Shown: piece after piece, positions 1 to 9,571 of the stretch | Layout: each line of letters starts with the position of its first letter | How positions within the stretch are numbered: position 1 is the stretch's first letter | Assembly: GCA_020249145.1 (NCBI GenBank) | Contig: JADCGF010000011.1 | Location: 201,012-265,011, forward strand | Origin: Roseomonas sp. | GTDB taxonomy: Bacteria > Pseudomonadota > Alphaproteobacteria > Acetobacterales > Acetobacteraceae | Direction of reading: 5' to 3' | Length of the DNA: 64,000 bases | Translations under genes and position numbers: made by a program | Notes under the pieces: model-generated | The model's database searches: none | What the model was told of the DNA's origin: nothing | Seen by the model: the letters and a program-made list of their open reading frames with translations, nothing else

Positions 1-303
1 TAGGCTCGCCAAGGCGGGCCGGGGTGTTGCGGGGTCAAGCCGCGTCAGCGGGTCCATGGCGCGGGCGAAAGCGTCATCTGGGCCACGTTCGGCCATGAAA
101 AGCAGGGTGGCTCCCTCCCGCACCGCTAAATCGCCTAGATAGGGGCTATGACCACCCAGCGCTTCCAGTATCGCTGCCCCTTCCGCGCTTTCGGCAAAGC
201 GACTTTCCGCTTCCCCCTTTTCGGCGAAATGCGCCTGGGTGAGGGCGGCGGCGGTCTTGTCGAATCCGCGTGGCAGGGCAAAAGCTGCTGGAGCAAGGGT
301 CAT
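1..303 (-). CDS. glnE: Glutamine-synthetase adenylyltransferase, N-terminal fragment (cut by window edge)
   Basis: An open minus-strand frame of exactly 101 codons runs from an ATG at 301-303 to the left edge without a stop, so only the N-terminus is present. The motif GGHSPYLGDLAVRE (residues 50-63) matches the conserved N-terminal region of the adenylyl-removing domain of GlnE, which adds and removes AMP on glutamine synthetase according to nitrogen status. Codon use is like that of the neighbouring genes. The gene is divergent from the AsmA-like gene, with about 17 bases between the start codons if that gene starts at 321. Assignment rests on one motif in a short fragment; the rest lies outside the window. 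Confidence 0.72.
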   Translation of the reverse strand, partial: MTLAPAAFALPRGFDKTAAALTQAHFAEKGEAESRFAESAEGAAILEALGGHSPYLGDLAVREGATLLFMAERGPDDAFARAMDPLTRLDPATPRPALASL

Positions 304-320
304 TGGAGTCTAGGGAAAGA

Positions 321-3300
321 GTGAGACGGGTCGCAGGTCAAGCGGGGCGAGGGTTGAAACTGCTGGCAAGGGCCTGCCTGACCCTGTCGCTGGTGGTGGG
401 TCTTGCCCTGGCCGGGCTGGTTTGGCGGCTGGAACAGGGCCCGATCAGCCTGCCTTGGCTGGCCCGCCAGGCGGAGGACGCCGCCAATCAGGCGCTGGCT
501 GGCCAAAAGGTCGCCATCGCCGAAGCCGCGATTTCCTGGGCGGGCTGGCGGGAAGGGCATCGTTCACCCATTGCGGTGCGCTTTTCCGAAATCAGGCTGG
601 TTGACAAGCATGATGGGCTGATTGCCGTTTTGCCGCAGGTGGATGCTTCCCTTTCACTGGGCGGGTTGCTGCGCGGGCATATCGGCTTGCGCGCGCTGGA
701 ACTGCGAGGGCTCAGCCTGCTCGCCAATCGGGATCGGGCGGGCGCGCTTTCGCTAGGGCTGCCGGCCACCGCCAATGCCGAGGCCACGGAAGCGCCGGAC
801 ACCGCGCTTCATGCCCTGGCCGAGATCATCACCGCCTGGCTTGAACCGCCCAATGAGGAAACGGCGCTATCGGCGATCCGGCGCATTGCCTTGCTGGATA
901 CCAGGCTGGCACTATCCGACGAGGCTTCCGGGCGGGTGGTGAGTGCGAATCTTGCCTCACTTGTTTTGCAACGCCGCGCGGCTGGTGGCTTGGAATTGGC
1001 CGGGCGCGCCATGCTGGAATTGGTCGATCAGCGCATTCCGGTGGAGATTGCTGGCAATCTGGACCGCGCGCTTTGGCGTGGGGAGGCATCGCTCTCCGCG
1101 CGTGGCATCCGCCCTGCGGCGCTTGCCAAGGTCAGCCCTGAATTGGCGCCCTTGGCCGCGCTGGATGCCGAGGCAGAAATCACCCTGATCGCGCGCTTCG
1201 CCGGGGCACCACGGCCGGATTTGTTGATGGGGCAGCTGCGCAGCGGGGCGGGCATGCTGCATTTGCCCAATGGTCGCGGGGATTTGCCCTTTGCTTCCCT
1301 TCTGCTGGACGCGACCCTGGCTGAGGATGTCGTGCGTGTTGAACGCCTGGCCTTCTCGCCCCAGCCATCCCCGCGCCCAGGCGCCAACCCGCCGCCAGTG
1401 GTTGGCGCATCAGGGGAGGCGCGCCTGAAGGATGGCGCCTGGCAAACAGCGGCTGATGTCAGAATGAGCGGTTTGGACATCGCCGATCTGGCGCATTATT
1501 GGCCGCCGAGCATTGCACCCAAACAACGCGAATGGCTCGCCGAAAACCTGACCGCCGGCATGCTGCGCGAAGGAAATTGGCGCCTTGCGGCCAGTATCGG
1601 CGCGGATGGCAATAGCGCGGAAGTCACCGGCCTTTCGGGCATGGCGCGGGCCGAAGGTGTCACCGTGCATTGGCTAAGGCCTATCCCGCCCTTTCAGGGT
1701 GCTAATGGCGAGGCACGCTTTTCGCTCGACAAGATCGAAGTTACCGCCACCAACGGCCAGCAGGCCGGCACCGCCATTGTCACGGATGGTGCCACGGTTT
1801 CGATCAGCTTTGCGACCAACCCTGAAATCGCCCGCATTGAGGCGAAGCTGCGCGGCCCGCTGGCAGAGGCTTGGAGTATTGTGCGCCATCCGCGGCTTAA
1901 AATTTTCGAGCGGCGCCCGCCGCCGATCAATGACCCAACCGGCACGCTTGATGCCGCGACGCTGATGCTGAGCTTCCCCCTCATCAAGGCTTTGGATATC
2001 GAACAGATTGACATCCAGGCCGAGCTTGAGGTGCGGGATTTGCGCATCCCGCGCATTGCCTTTGACCGCGACCTGGAACGCGGTGTCGCGAAGGTTTCGC
2101 TCACCAATAAGGGACTGACCGCCACAGGCACTGGTGTGCTTGGCGATATCGAAGCGCGCATTCGGCAGGAGACGGACTTCAGACCTGGTGCTGCCACTGA
2201 TATCGTCTCACGCGAAACCATCTCTGCCAGTGCTGACGCCGGGCGATTGGCAGCACTTGGCCTGGATGGTCGGCCCTTGCTGGAAGGGCCGGTGCAGCTT
2301 GATCTTCGCAATGAAACACGCCGCAATGGGCAAGCGCGGCTTTCGGTTCGGGCTGATTTGCGTGCGGCGACCCTGACCATTGACCCCTTGGCCTGGAGCA
2401 AGCCGCCAGGGAGCGCCGGCAATGCGGAGGCGATAGTGCTGATGCAAGGCGGTGCGGTGACGCTGATTGAAAGCTTCCGTATCGAAACGCCGGATGCGCT
2501 GATACGTGGCCGCGCCAGTGAGGTCCGCCAAAACATCCCACAGCGCATAGATCTGACCGGCGCGAACATCGGTCGTTCACGCTTCAGCGGGCTGTTGCGC
2601 CCGCCTGCGCAGCGCGGCACAGGCCAATGGATCATTTCCTTGACTGGGCCGGTGCTTGATCTGGCCCCCGTCCTCGCGCGGCATGAGGTGCCAGAACCCA
2701 ATCCGGAAGAAAGCGCGGCGGCCCAATTGGTAGCGCGGTTTGAGCGGGTTCTGTTGCCGCATCAGCGCGAATTCAGTGCGCTTGAAGCGCAGGTACTGGT
2801 CAATAGGCTTGGTGTCATGCAGCAGGCACGCATCAATGCGCGCCTGCCCGAACGCGGCGGCTTCACCGTTACGATCACGCCCAATGGCCAGCGCCGCGCG
2901 GTGAACATCACCAGCGACAATGGCGGCGAATTGCTGCGCGCCTTTGATGTGCTGAAGACGATCCAAGGCGGCAAGCTTTCGGTGACCGCTGCTTATGATC
3001 ACTCTCGCCCCGGCGCCACGCTGAGCGGAGATGCGGTGCTGGAGGATTTCGCCGTGCGCGATGCGCCTGGGCTCGGCAAGCTGTTGCAAGCCATGACCCT
3101 TTATGGGCTGGTGGATGCGCTCAGTGGCACGGGGCTCAATTTCACCCGCGCGACAATCCCCTTCAGCCTGAGCCCTGATGCTCTGGTGATCCAGGATGCG
3201 CGCGCCTTTTCATCCTCCCTTGGTCTCACTGCCAAAGGGCGCATTGATCGCCAGAGTGATACGCTTGACCTGGAGGGCACCATCGTGCCGGCCTATATCT

Positions 3301-3509
3301 TCAACACGCTGTTGGGGCGTATTCCGATTTTCGGTCGGTTATTCAGCCCGGAAGAAGGTGGCGGGCTATTCGCGATTTCCTATCGCATGCGTGGGCCGCT
3401 GAATGATCCGCAGACCAGCATCAACCCGCTGGCGGCGCTCACACCTGGTTTCCTGCGCGGTATCTTCGGGATTGGTCAGGAACCGGCTGGGCAGACTCCG
3501 CGGCAGTGA
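321..3509 (+). CDS. AsmA-like / YhdP-family envelope protein
   Basis: About 1062 residues with one N-terminal membrane segment (roughly residues 13-34, rich in Leu/Val/Ala), followed by a very long beta-rich periplasmic part. The last 200 residues (GDAVLEDFAVRDAPGLGKLLQAM through RIPIFGRLF to the end) look like the AsmA-like C-terminal/DUF3971 region of the YhdP group. Such proteins are thought to bridge inner and outer membrane and carry phospholipids; that role is family knowledge, not visible here. The GTG at 321 is preferred because AGGGA lies just upstream. A longer frame from a GTG at 270 would overlap the divergent glnE start. It stands alone, 139 bases upstream of serC. Confidence 0.8.
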   Translation: MRRVAGQAGRGLKLLARACLTLSLVVGLALAGLVWRLEQGPISLPWLARQAEDAANQALAGQKVAIAEAAISWAGWREGHRSPIAVRFSEIRLVDKHDGLIAVLPQVDASLSLGGLLRGHIGLRALELRGLSLLANRDRAGALSLGLPATANAEATEAPDTALHALAEIITAWLEPPNEETALSAIRRIALLDTRLALSDEASGRVVSANLASLVLQRRAAGGLELAGRAMLELVDQRIPVEIAGNLDRALWRGEASLSARGIRPAALAKVSPELAPLAALDAEAEITLIARFAGAPRPDLLMGQLRSGAGMLHLPNGRGDLPFASLLLDATLAEDVVRVERLAFSPQPSPRPGANPPPVVGASGEARLKDGAWQTAADVRMSGLDIADLAHYWPPSIAPKQREWLAENLTAGMLREGNWRLAASIGADGNSAEVTGLSGMARAEGVTVHWLRPIPPFQGANGEARFSLDKIEVTATNGQQAGTAIVTDGATVSISFATNPEIARIEAKLRGPLAEAWSIVRHPRLKIFERRPPPINDPTGTLDAATLMLSFPLIKALDIEQIDIQAELEVRDLRIPRIAFDRDLERGVAKVSLTNKGLTATGTGVLGDIEARIRQETDFRPGAATDIVSRETISASADAGRLAALGLDGRPLLEGPVQLDLRNETRRNGQARLSVRADLRAATLTIDPLAWSKPPGSAGNAEAIVLMQGGAVTLIESFRIETPDALIRGRASEVRQNIPQRIDLTGANIGRSRFSGLLRPPAQRGTGQWIISLTGPVLDLAPVLARHEVPEPNPEESAAAQLVARFERVLLPHQREFSALEAQVLVNRLGVMQQARINARLPERGGFTVTITPNGQRRAVNITSDNGGELLRAFDVLKTIQGGKLSVTAAYDHSRPGATLSGDAVLEDFAVRDAPGLGKLLQAMTLYGLVDALSGTGLNFTRATIPFSLSPDALVIQDARAFSSSLGLTAKGRIDRQSDTLDLEGTIVPAYIFNTLLGRIPIFGRLFSPEEGGGLFAISYRMRGPLNDPQTSINPLAALTPGFLRGIFGIGQEPAGQTPRQ

Positions 3510-3648
3510 CCTTGCCTTGCGGCTGGAAAAAGCCAGTGATCATCTCGCCGCGAGAACGGCCTTGATTCTCTCCCCTTCCCAGGCGTAACCAGGGCGCGGG
3601 CCACGCCCCCCCACCGGGGCGCATTCGCTTCTGGAAGGGAGCCACATC
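3510..3648 (+). promoter_or_regulatory. Leader region of serC-serA with small hairpins
   Basis: The 139-base gap before serC holds small inverted repeats: TCTCG/CGAGA at 3543-3555 with a 3-base loop, and a CGCCCC/GGGGCG arm pair just before the Shine-Dalgarno GGAAGGGAG. Alphaproteobacterial serC-serA operons are known to carry a conserved 'serC' RNA motif at this place. I cannot confirm that this leader matches it. Confidence 0.3.
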
Positions 3649-4821
3649 ATGGCAAGCGCCACCAAGCCGGGAATCCGCCCGGCCAATCCTCGTTTTTCCT
3701 CTGGCCCCTGCGCCAAGCGTCCCGGCTGGACGCTCGCTGCGCTTGAAGGCGCGCTGCTTGGCCGCAGCCATCGCGCAGCCACACCCAAGGCGAAGCTCGC
3801 GGAAGTCATTACGCTTTCCAAATCCATCCTGGGCATGCCTTCCGATTGGCGGCTTGGCATTGTGCCGGCGTCTGACACGGGTGCTGTGGAAATGGCGCTT
3901 TGGTCCATGCTCGGCGCGCGGGGTGTGGATGTTCTGGTGTGGGAATCCTTCTCCAAGGATTGGGCCACTGATGTACTCAAGCAATTGAAGCTCGCTGATG
4001 CGCGCGTGCTTGATGCGCCCTATGGCAAGCTGCCAGATCTTGGCGCGGTTGATCCGGCACGGGATACGGTTTTCGTCTGGAATGGCACCACCAGTGGCGT
4101 GCGCCTGAAGAATGCGGATTTCATCAGCGCCGATCGTGAAGGGCTTACGATTTGTGACGCGACGAGCGCGGCCTTTGCGATGGATCTGCCTTGGGCGAAA
4201 TTGGATGTGGTGACTTGGTCCTGGCAGAAGGTGCTGGGCGGCGAAGCGGCGCATGGCATGTTGGCGCTTTCCCCGCGTGCGGTCGCGCGGCTTGAATCCT
4301 ATTCGCCGCCTTGGCCCATGCCGAAGATTTTCCGCCTCAGCAGTGGCGGCAAACTGAGTGAAGGTATCTTCAAGGGTGAGACCATCAACACGCCCTCAAT
4401 GCTGTGTGTGGAGGATGCTTTGGATGGGCTGCGTTGGGCGGAAAGCATTGGTGGCCTGAAGGGCTTGATTGCGCGCAGCGAAGCCAATCTTGCCGTCGTT
4501 GCAGATTGGGTCGCAGCGGGCAGTGGCTATGGTTTCCTCGCGCAGGATGCGGCGACGCGGTCTTGCACTTCCATCTGCCTGACCATCACGGCGCCCTGGT
4601 TCGCGGCGCTTTCCGCGGAAGCCCAGGCGATGGCGGCGAAGAAAATCGCTTCCTTGCTTGAAAAGGAAGGCGTTGCGCTGGATGCCGGCGCCTATCGCGA
4701 CGCGCCGCCGGGCCTGCGCATCTGGGGTGGTGCCACGGTGGAAACCAGTGACATCAAGGCGCTGCTGCCATGGCTCGATTGGGCGCTGGCTTCTGTGCAA
4801 GCCGAAATGGCGGGGGCGTGA
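3649..4821 (+). CDS. serC: Phosphoserine aminotransferase
   Basis: 390 residues. It transfers the amino group of glutamate to 3-phosphohydroxypyruvate, the second step of serine synthesis, in the cytosol with PLP. The N-terminus ([22 protein letters not shown]) is typical of the alphaproteobacterial/archaeal SerC subgroup. The PLP lysine is K194 in the motif [11 protein letters not shown]. The ATG at 3649 is preceded by GGAAGGGAG at good spacing. The stop is followed after five bases by the serA start, so the two form an operon covering the first two steps of the pathway. Confidence 0.95.
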   Translation: MASATKPGIRPANPRFSSGPCAKRPGWTLAALEGALLGRSHRAATPKAKLAEVITLSKSILGMPSDWRLGIVPASDTGAVEMALWSMLGARGVDVLVWESFSKDWATDVLKQLKLADARVLDAPYGKLPDLGAVDPARDTVFVWNGTTSGVRLKNADFISADREGLTICDATSAAFAMDLPWAKLDVVTWSWQKVLGGEAAHGMLALSPRAVARLESYSPPWPMPKIFRLSSGGKLSEGIFKGETINTPSMLCVEDALDGLRWAESIGGLKGLIARSEANLAVVADWVAAGSGYGFLAQDAATRSCTSICLTITAPWFAALSAEAQAMAAKKIASLLEKEGVALDAGAYRDAPPGLRIWGGATVETSDIKALLPWLDWALASVQAEMAGA

Positions 4822-4826
4822 GGCCC

Positions 4827-6413
4827 ATGCCGCGCGTTTTGATCTCCGATAAACTCAGCCCCGCCGCGGTCGCGATTTTTCGTGAGCGCGGCATTGAAGC
4901 CGATGTCAAAACCGGCCTTTCGCCCGCCGAACTCCGCGCCATTATTGGCGATTATGATGGGCTGGCCGTGCGTTCCGCCACCAAGGTCACGCGCGAAGTG
5001 CTGGAATCCGCACCGCGCCTGAAAGTGGTGGGACGGGCGGGCATTGGCGTTGACAATGTGGATGTTACCAGCGCCACCGCGCGTGGCGTTGTTGTGATGA
5101 ACACGCCCTTCGGCAATGCCATCACCACCGCCGAACATGCCATTGCGATGATGTTTGCCTTGGCGCGGCAATTGCCGGAAGCCTCAGCCTCCACCAAGGC
5201 GGGCAAATGGGAAAAGAACCGCTTCATGGGGGTGGAACTTTTTGCCAAAACCCTTGGCCTGATTGGCTGCGGCAATATCGGTGGCATTGTTGCTGACCGT
5301 GCCAATGGCTTGAAGATGAAGGTGATCGCCTTCGATCCTTTCCTTTCCGAAAAACGCGCCGTTGAAATCGGTGTGGAGAAGGTGGAACTGCCCGATTTGC
5401 TGGCGCGCGCTGATTTCATCACGCTCCATGCGCCCATGACGGAACAGACGCGCAATATCCTCTCACGCGAGAATATCGCGCGCATGAAAAAGGGGGCGCG
5501 GCTGATCAATTGCGCGCGCGGCGGCCTGGTGGATGAGGCGGCACTCGCGGAAGCACTGCAATCCGGCCATTTGGCCGGCGCTGCCTTGGATGTGTTCGAG
5601 GCCGAGCCCGCCACCGACAGCCCGCTTTTCGCCTTGGAAAACGTGGTTTGCACCCCGCATCTGGGGGCGGCGACGAATGAAGCTCAGGAGAATGTGGCAC
5701 TGCAAGTGGCCGAGCAAATGTCGGATTTCCTGCTGACCGGCGCGGTTTCCAACGCCATCAATATGCCAAGTGTCACGGCGGAAGAGGCGCCGCGGCTCAA
5801 ACCCTATATGGAATTGGCGCGGTTGCTGGGTTCCATGGCGGGGCAGCTTTCGGCTGGGCAGGATGATGCGATCAAGGCGATCCGCATTGAATATGAAGGC
5901 CATGCGGCAGAGCTTAATCGCCGCCCGCTGACGGCCGCTGCTTTGGCCGGTGTGCTGACGCCGCAAATGGGTGCGGTGAATATGGTGAATGCGCCGGTGC
6001 TGGCGAAGGAACGCGGCATTGACGTGGCCGAAACCATCATGGAACGGCGGGGCGAATATCAAACCCTGCTTACCATCACCGTCACCACCAATCAGGGGCA
6101 ACGTTCCATCGCCGGCACTTTGCTTGCGGAAAACAAACCGCGTCTGGTCGCCATCAAGGGCATTGCGGTGGAGGCTGATTTCGCGCCGCATATGCTTTAT
6201 GTGACCAACCAGGATAAGCCGGGCTTTATCGGGCGCTTTGGCACGGCACTGGCGGAAGCGGGCATCAATATCGGCACGCTGCATCTGGGCCGCGCCGCGC
6301 CCGGCGGCGATGCGATCTGCCTGGTCGGGCTGGATGGTCCAATGCCGGAAGCGGTCCTGGCCGAAGTGCGGCGCCTGCCCCTGGTGGTGCGCGCGACGCC
6401 ACTGAACTTCTGA
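4827..6413 (+). CDS. serA: D-3-phosphoglycerate dehydrogenase
   Basis: 528 residues. It oxidises 3-phosphoglycerate with NAD+, the first committed step of serine synthesis. An N-terminal substrate domain is followed by the Rossmann motif GLIGCGNIGG (about residues 143-152), the catalytic Arg in CARGGLVDEAAL (about 231), and the catalytic His in CTPHLGA (about 277). The long form then has an intervening allosteric substrate-binding domain and a C-terminal ACT domain (about 455-528, starting MLYVTNQDKPGFIGRFG), where serine usually binds as feedback inhibitor. The ATG at 4827 gives the standard N-terminus MPRVLISDKL and lies five bases after serC. Convergent with purB, with a 3-base gap. Confidence 0.96.
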   Translation: MPRVLISDKLSPAAVAIFRERGIEADVKTGLSPAELRAIIGDYDGLAVRSATKVTREVLESAPRLKVVGRAGIGVDNVDVTSATARGVVVMNTPFGNAITTAEHAIAMMFALARQLPEASASTKAGKWEKNRFMGVELFAKTLGLIGCGNIGGIVADRANGLKMKVIAFDPFLSEKRAVEIGVEKVELPDLLARADFITLHAPMTEQTRNILSRENIARMKKGARLINCARGGLVDEAALAEALQSGHLAGAALDVFEAEPATDSPLFALENVVCTPHLGAATNEAQENVALQVAEQMSDFLLTGAVSNAINMPSVTAEEAPRLKPYMELARLLGSMAGQLSAGQDDAIKAIRIEYEGHAAELNRRPLTAAALAGVLTPQMGAVNMVNAPVLAKERGIDVAETIMERRGEYQTLLTITVTTNQGQRSIAGTLLAENKPRLVAIKGIAVEADFAPHMLYVTNQDKPGFIGRFGTALAEAGINIGTLHLGRAAPGGDAICLVGLDGPMPEAVLAEVRRLPLVVRATPLNF

Positions 6414-6416
6414 CGC

Positions 6417-7751
6417 TTAACTGCCAAAGACGCGCGCGAAAATGGTCTCCACATGGCCAAAATCGCGCGCGGGATCCATAGCGCGATCCAACGCCGCGCC
6501 ATCCATGAGCGCGGCCACGCCGGCATCTTCAAGTAGATTGGTGCGGAAGTCCTTGGCCCCCGCGCTGCCCAATGCCTGCCAGGTGGCCATGGCGCAGCGC
6601 TGCACGGTGGCATAGGCATCTTCACGGCTCATGCCCGCCTGGGTCAGCGCCAGCAGCACCTTCTGGCTATGCACCACGCCGCCAAGGCTTTCCAGGTTCG
6701 CCTGCATGCGCGCGGGATAGATGGTGAGCTTTTCCATCATGCCGGTCAGGCGCATCAGCGCGAAATCAAGCGCAATGGTCGCATCCGGGCCGATGACGCG
6801 TTCCACCGATGAATGGCTGATATCGCGTTCATGCCAAAGCGCCACATTCTCCAAAGCCGGCACCACATAGCCACGCACTAGGCGCGCCAACCCTGTCAGG
6901 TTTTCACTGAGCACCGGGTTGCGCTTATGCGGCATGGCGGAAGAACCCTTCTGGCCAGCATGGAAGAATTCCTCGGCTTCCCGCACTTCGCTGCGCTGCA
7001 AATGGCGCACTTCGGTCGCCAGCCGTTCAATGCCACTCGCCACCACGGCCAGCGCCGCGAAAAACGCCGCATGGCGGTCGCGCGGGATTACTTGCGTGGA
7101 AACCGGTTCCACCGAAAGACCAAGTTTGCCGGCGACAAATGCCTCCACGCGCGGGTCAACGCTGGCGAAGGTGCCGACAGGGCCGGAAATGGCGCAGGTC
7201 GCGACCTCGGCCCGCGCCGCCACCAGCCGCGCACGGTTGCGGGCGAATTCGGCGTAATGCCCGGCAAGCTTCAGGCCGAAAGTGGTGGGCTCAGCATGGA
7301 TGCCATGGCTGCGGCCAATGGTGGGGGTGAATTTATGCTCCATCGCGCGGGCCTTCAGCGCCGCCAGCAGCGCATCAAGATCGGCGATCAGCAAATCCGC
7401 CGCCTGGGTCATTTGCACGGCAAGGCAGGTATCCAGCACATCGGAAGAAGTCATTCCCTGATGCATAAACCGCGCTTCCGGCCCGATGCCTTCCCCCATC
7501 CAGGTCAGGAAGGCGATCACATCATGGCGCGTGACGCGTTCAATCTCATCAATCCGGGCGATATCGGCATCGGTGATGCCAGCAGCCCGCGGGGCACCTT
7601 TTTCGCGGATGATGCGCGCGGCCTCGGTCGGGATGGTGCCGATGCGGCCCATTTCCTCAGCCGCCAGGGCCTCAATCTCGAACCAGATGCGGTAGCGATT
7701 GGCGGGGGCCCAAATGGCTTCCATTTGCGGGCGGGAATAGCGCGGGACCAT
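6417..7751 (-). CDS. purB: Adenylosuccinate lyase
   Basis: 444 residues. A fumarase/aspartase-fold enzyme that releases fumarate from SAICAR and from adenylosuccinate, thus acting twice in purine synthesis. The family signature GSSAMPHKRNPV is at about residues 265-276, and GRSHGIHAEPTTFG carries the general-acid histidine region. The start at 7751 gives MVPRYSRPQMEAIW, the usual alphaproteobacterial N-terminus; an upstream in-frame start would add 14 unconserved residues. purA, the enzyme of the preceding step, lies 3 kb away on the other strand. Confidence 0.95.
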   Translation of the reverse strand: MVPRYSRPQMEAIWAPANRYRIWFEIEALAAEEMGRIGTIPTEAARIIREKGAPRAAGITDADIARIDEIERVTRHDVIAFLTWMGEGIGPEARFMHQGMTSSDVLDTCLAVQMTQAADLLIADLDALLAALKARAMEHKFTPTIGRSHGIHAEPTTFGLKLAGHYAEFARNRARLVAARAEVATCAISGPVGTFASVDPRVEAFVAGKLGLSVEPVSTQVIPRDRHAAFFAALAVVASGIERLATEVRHLQRSEVREAEEFFHAGQKGSSAMPHKRNPVLSENLTGLARLVRGYVVPALENVALWHERDISHSSVERVIGPDATIALDFALMRLTGMMEKLTIYPARMQANLESLGGVVHSQKVLLALTQAGMSREDAYATVQRCAMATWQALGSAGAKDFRTNLLEDAGVAALMDGAALDRAMDPARDFGHVETIFARVFGS

Positions 7752-7891
7752 GGCGTAGACTCCGGAAAGGGCTTTTTTCTCTGGCCCCATCAACGGCAGA
7801 AGGCAAGCAGCAGACCCCCGACTTGCGGCCTAGCCAATGCCTCGCTATTGAGTTTGTAACAGAATGCAACCCCTGCCGGATAACAATCAAA

Positions 7892-8713
7892 ATGCTGGAA
7901 ATGTTCCCTGACTGGCTACAGCCACTTATGCTGGTTCTATTCATTGACGTTGTGCTCGCGGGCGATAACGCCATCGTGGTGGGCATGGCGGCGGCTGGCC
8001 TGCCGCCAGAACAGCGGAAAAAGGCGATTTTCTGGGGCATTATCGCGGCTACGCTGATGCGTATCGGCTTCGCGTCCATCACCGTTCAATTGCTGCAAAT
8101 TGTCGGGATTGTTCTGGCGGGTGGCGTTCTGCTGCTTTGGGTCTGCTGGAAAATGTATCGCGAACTGCGCGATGGCGGCAGCCATGGTAACGCAAATATT
8201 ACCGAACAGCATGAGGGGGTGGAAGCGCTGGAGAATGGCGCTGTGCCAGGCGCGCCGAAGAAGACGCTGCGTCAGGCCATTACGCAAATCCTGGTCGCTG
8301 ACGTTTCCATGTCGCTAGATAACGTGCTGGCGGTGGCCGGGGCGGCCAAGGATCATCCCTATATCCTGATTATCGGGCTTGCGGTTTCCGTGGTGCTGAT
8401 GGGGGTTGCGGCCACCTTCATCGCGCGCTTGCTGGATAAGCATCGCTGGATTGCCTGGGTGGGCCTGTTTATCATTCTGTATGTTGCAGGCATGATGATT
8501 TATGAAGGAACACAACAGGTTACCCAGCAGGTGGCTGAGGCTTATGCTTATCTGTTCCTGCCGCTTGGCTTCCTGGCCTTGCCGGGGGTTTTCCCGGTCT
8601 GGCTGTGGGTGGGTGTCACTTTCCTGCAACTAGTGGTCTATACGGGCATCGCTGCATTCGTGTCCGATGTGGTGCGGCAAGCGCGGCGCGGTTCAACTGC
8701 CGCCCATGGCTGA
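7892..8713 (+). CDS. TerC/YjbE-family metal export protein (first copy)
   Basis: 273 residues with about seven to eight membrane segments. Two inverted half-repeats carry the family's acidic motifs: DVVLAGDNAIVVGMAAAG near residue 15 and DVSMSLDNVLAVAGAA near residue 140. Proteins of this group export or handle Mn2+ and related metals, in some bacteria delivering it to secreted enzymes; the substrate cannot be read from the sequence. Compared with the next gene it has an extra C-terminal segment of about 50 residues (PLGFLALPGVFPVWLWVGV) that adds a membrane span. The start is uncertain: ATG 7892 is chosen because the upstream codons look unconserved, but no Shine-Dalgarno is clear. Confidence 0.85.
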   Translation: MLEMFPDWLQPLMLVLFIDVVLAGDNAIVVGMAAAGLPPEQRKKAIFWGIIAATLMRIGFASITVQLLQIVGIVLAGGVLLLWVCWKMYRELRDGGSHGNANITEQHEGVEALENGAVPGAPKKTLRQAITQILVADVSMSLDNVLAVAGAAKDHPYILIIGLAVSVVLMGVAATFIARLLDKHRWIAWVGLFIILYVAGMMIYEGTQQVTQQVAEAYAYLFLPLGFLALPGVFPVWLWVGVTFLQLVVYTGIAAFVSDVVRQARRGSTAAHG

Positions 8714-8716
8714 CCT

Positions 8717-8739
8717 GCGGGGCTTCACGCCCCGCCTTT
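8717..8739 (+). terminator. Hairpin after the first yjbE-like gene
   Basis: A perfect 7-bp stem GCGGGGC/GCCCCGC with loop TTCAC starts three bases after the stop codon and is followed by CTTTAA. The short T run makes it a weak intrinsic terminator or an mRNA 3'-end stabiliser. It separates the two tandem paralogues. Confidence 0.5.
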
Positions 8740-8774
8740 AACCCGTTACGGTTATTGCCGCCGGGGCAGGCCAG

Positions 8775-8828
8775 AGCGACGCATAATGTTTATGCGTGCC
8801 CTCGGGCTTGCTTACCCGGAGCGTCGTT
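8775..8828 (+). promoter_or_regulatory. Structured 5' leader of the second yjbE-like gene
   Basis: The leader holds a perfect 8-bp hairpin ACGCATAA/TTATGCGT (8779-8797, 3-base loop). It also holds an overlapping alternative pairing CGACGC (8777-8782) with GCGTCG (8821-8826), and CTCGGG (8801-8806) facing the Shine-Dalgarno-containing CCCGGAG (8815-8821). The pairings are partly exclusive, as in a translational switch. Genes of this family often follow the Mn2+-sensing yybP-ykoY riboswitch, but I do not see its conserved loops here, so the class is open. Confidence 0.35.
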
Positions 8829-9515
8829 ATGGATTTTTCGACCATTCTGGAGAACTTCAATCTGGCCACCTTTGGCCAGATCATGTTCGCCAATGTTGTA
8901 TTGTCTGGTGACAATGCGGTGCTGATTGGCCTGGCGGCGGCCGGCCTGCCCGCCGCGCAGCGTTCCCGCGCCATTCTGTTCGGCATGATCTTCGCCACCG
9001 TGCTGCGCGTGATCTTCTCGATCTTCGCGGTCTATTTGCTGGAAGTGCCGGGGCTATTGCTGATTGGCGGGCTTCTGCTGCTGTGGATCGCCTATGGCTT
9101 CTTCAAGGAACTGCGCGACGAGAAGGCCGAAGAAGAAGACCCCGAGGGCCATGAGGATGGCGCCGGCGGCAAATCCATGATGCAGGCGCTGAAGCAGATT
9201 GTGATCGCCGATGTTTCCATGTCGCTTGATAATGTGCTGGCCATTGCGGGCATTGCGCGCGGCAATCTGCCCATGCTGATCCTGGGGCTTGGCGTTTCCA
9301 TCATCCTGATGGGGGTCGCGGCTTCGATCATCGCCCGGCTGCTGGCCCGGTTTCGCTGGATTGCCTATGCCGGCGTTGCGCTGATTGCCTGGATCGGCAT
9401 TGAAATGACCTATGAGGGCGCGCATCAGCTTTATGCCTATCTGACCGGCGCGGGCCACGGGCATGCGGAAATGCTGAGCCCCGGTCGAGCGAGTGATTTC
9501 ACCCGATCAGGCTGA
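8829..9515 (+). CDS. TerC/YjbE-family metal export protein (second copy)
   Basis: 228 residues with about six to seven membrane segments. It is clearly paralogous to the gene just upstream: motifs NVVLSGDNAVLIGLAAAGLP near residue 20 and DVSMSLDNVLAIAGIARG near residue 130 match those of the first copy. Predicted role is export of Mn2+ or a similar divalent metal across the inner membrane. A charged, Glu-rich cytoplasmic loop (EKAEEEDPEGHEDG) lies between the halves, and a His-rich tail (GHGHAEM) ends the protein; both could bind metal, which is my inference. ATG 8829 lies 7 bases after CGGAG. Confidence 0.87.
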   Translation: MDFSTILENFNLATFGQIMFANVVLSGDNAVLIGLAAAGLPAAQRSRAILFGMIFATVLRVIFSIFAVYLLEVPGLLLIGGLLLLWIAYGFFKELRDEKAEEEDPEGHEDGAGGKSMMQALKQIVIADVSMSLDNVLAIAGIARGNLPMLILGLGVSIILMGVAASIIARLLARFRWIAYAGVALIAWIGIEMTYEGAHQLYAYLTGAGHGHAEMLSPGRASDFTRSG

Positions 9516-9571
9516 GGGTGACGGCAGGGCTTGCCGAGCCGCGCCACCCCTGCCAAACCCTGCCCTCGCCC

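Noticed and set aside
1694..2701. Long minus-strand open frame inside the AsmA-like gene
   Set aside because: It is antisense to a well-supported gene, low in family-like features and rich in Arg/Ser, as expected from a shadow frame in GC-rich DNA.
6927..7859. Plus-strand frame opposite purB
   Set aside because: Shadow frame of a housekeeping gene with a clear signature; no ribosome-binding site and no family features.
8739..8828. Canonical yybP-ykoY manganese riboswitch
   Set aside because: The family context fits, but I could not find the conserved GGGGAGUA-type loop and its partner; reported only as an unclassified structured leader.
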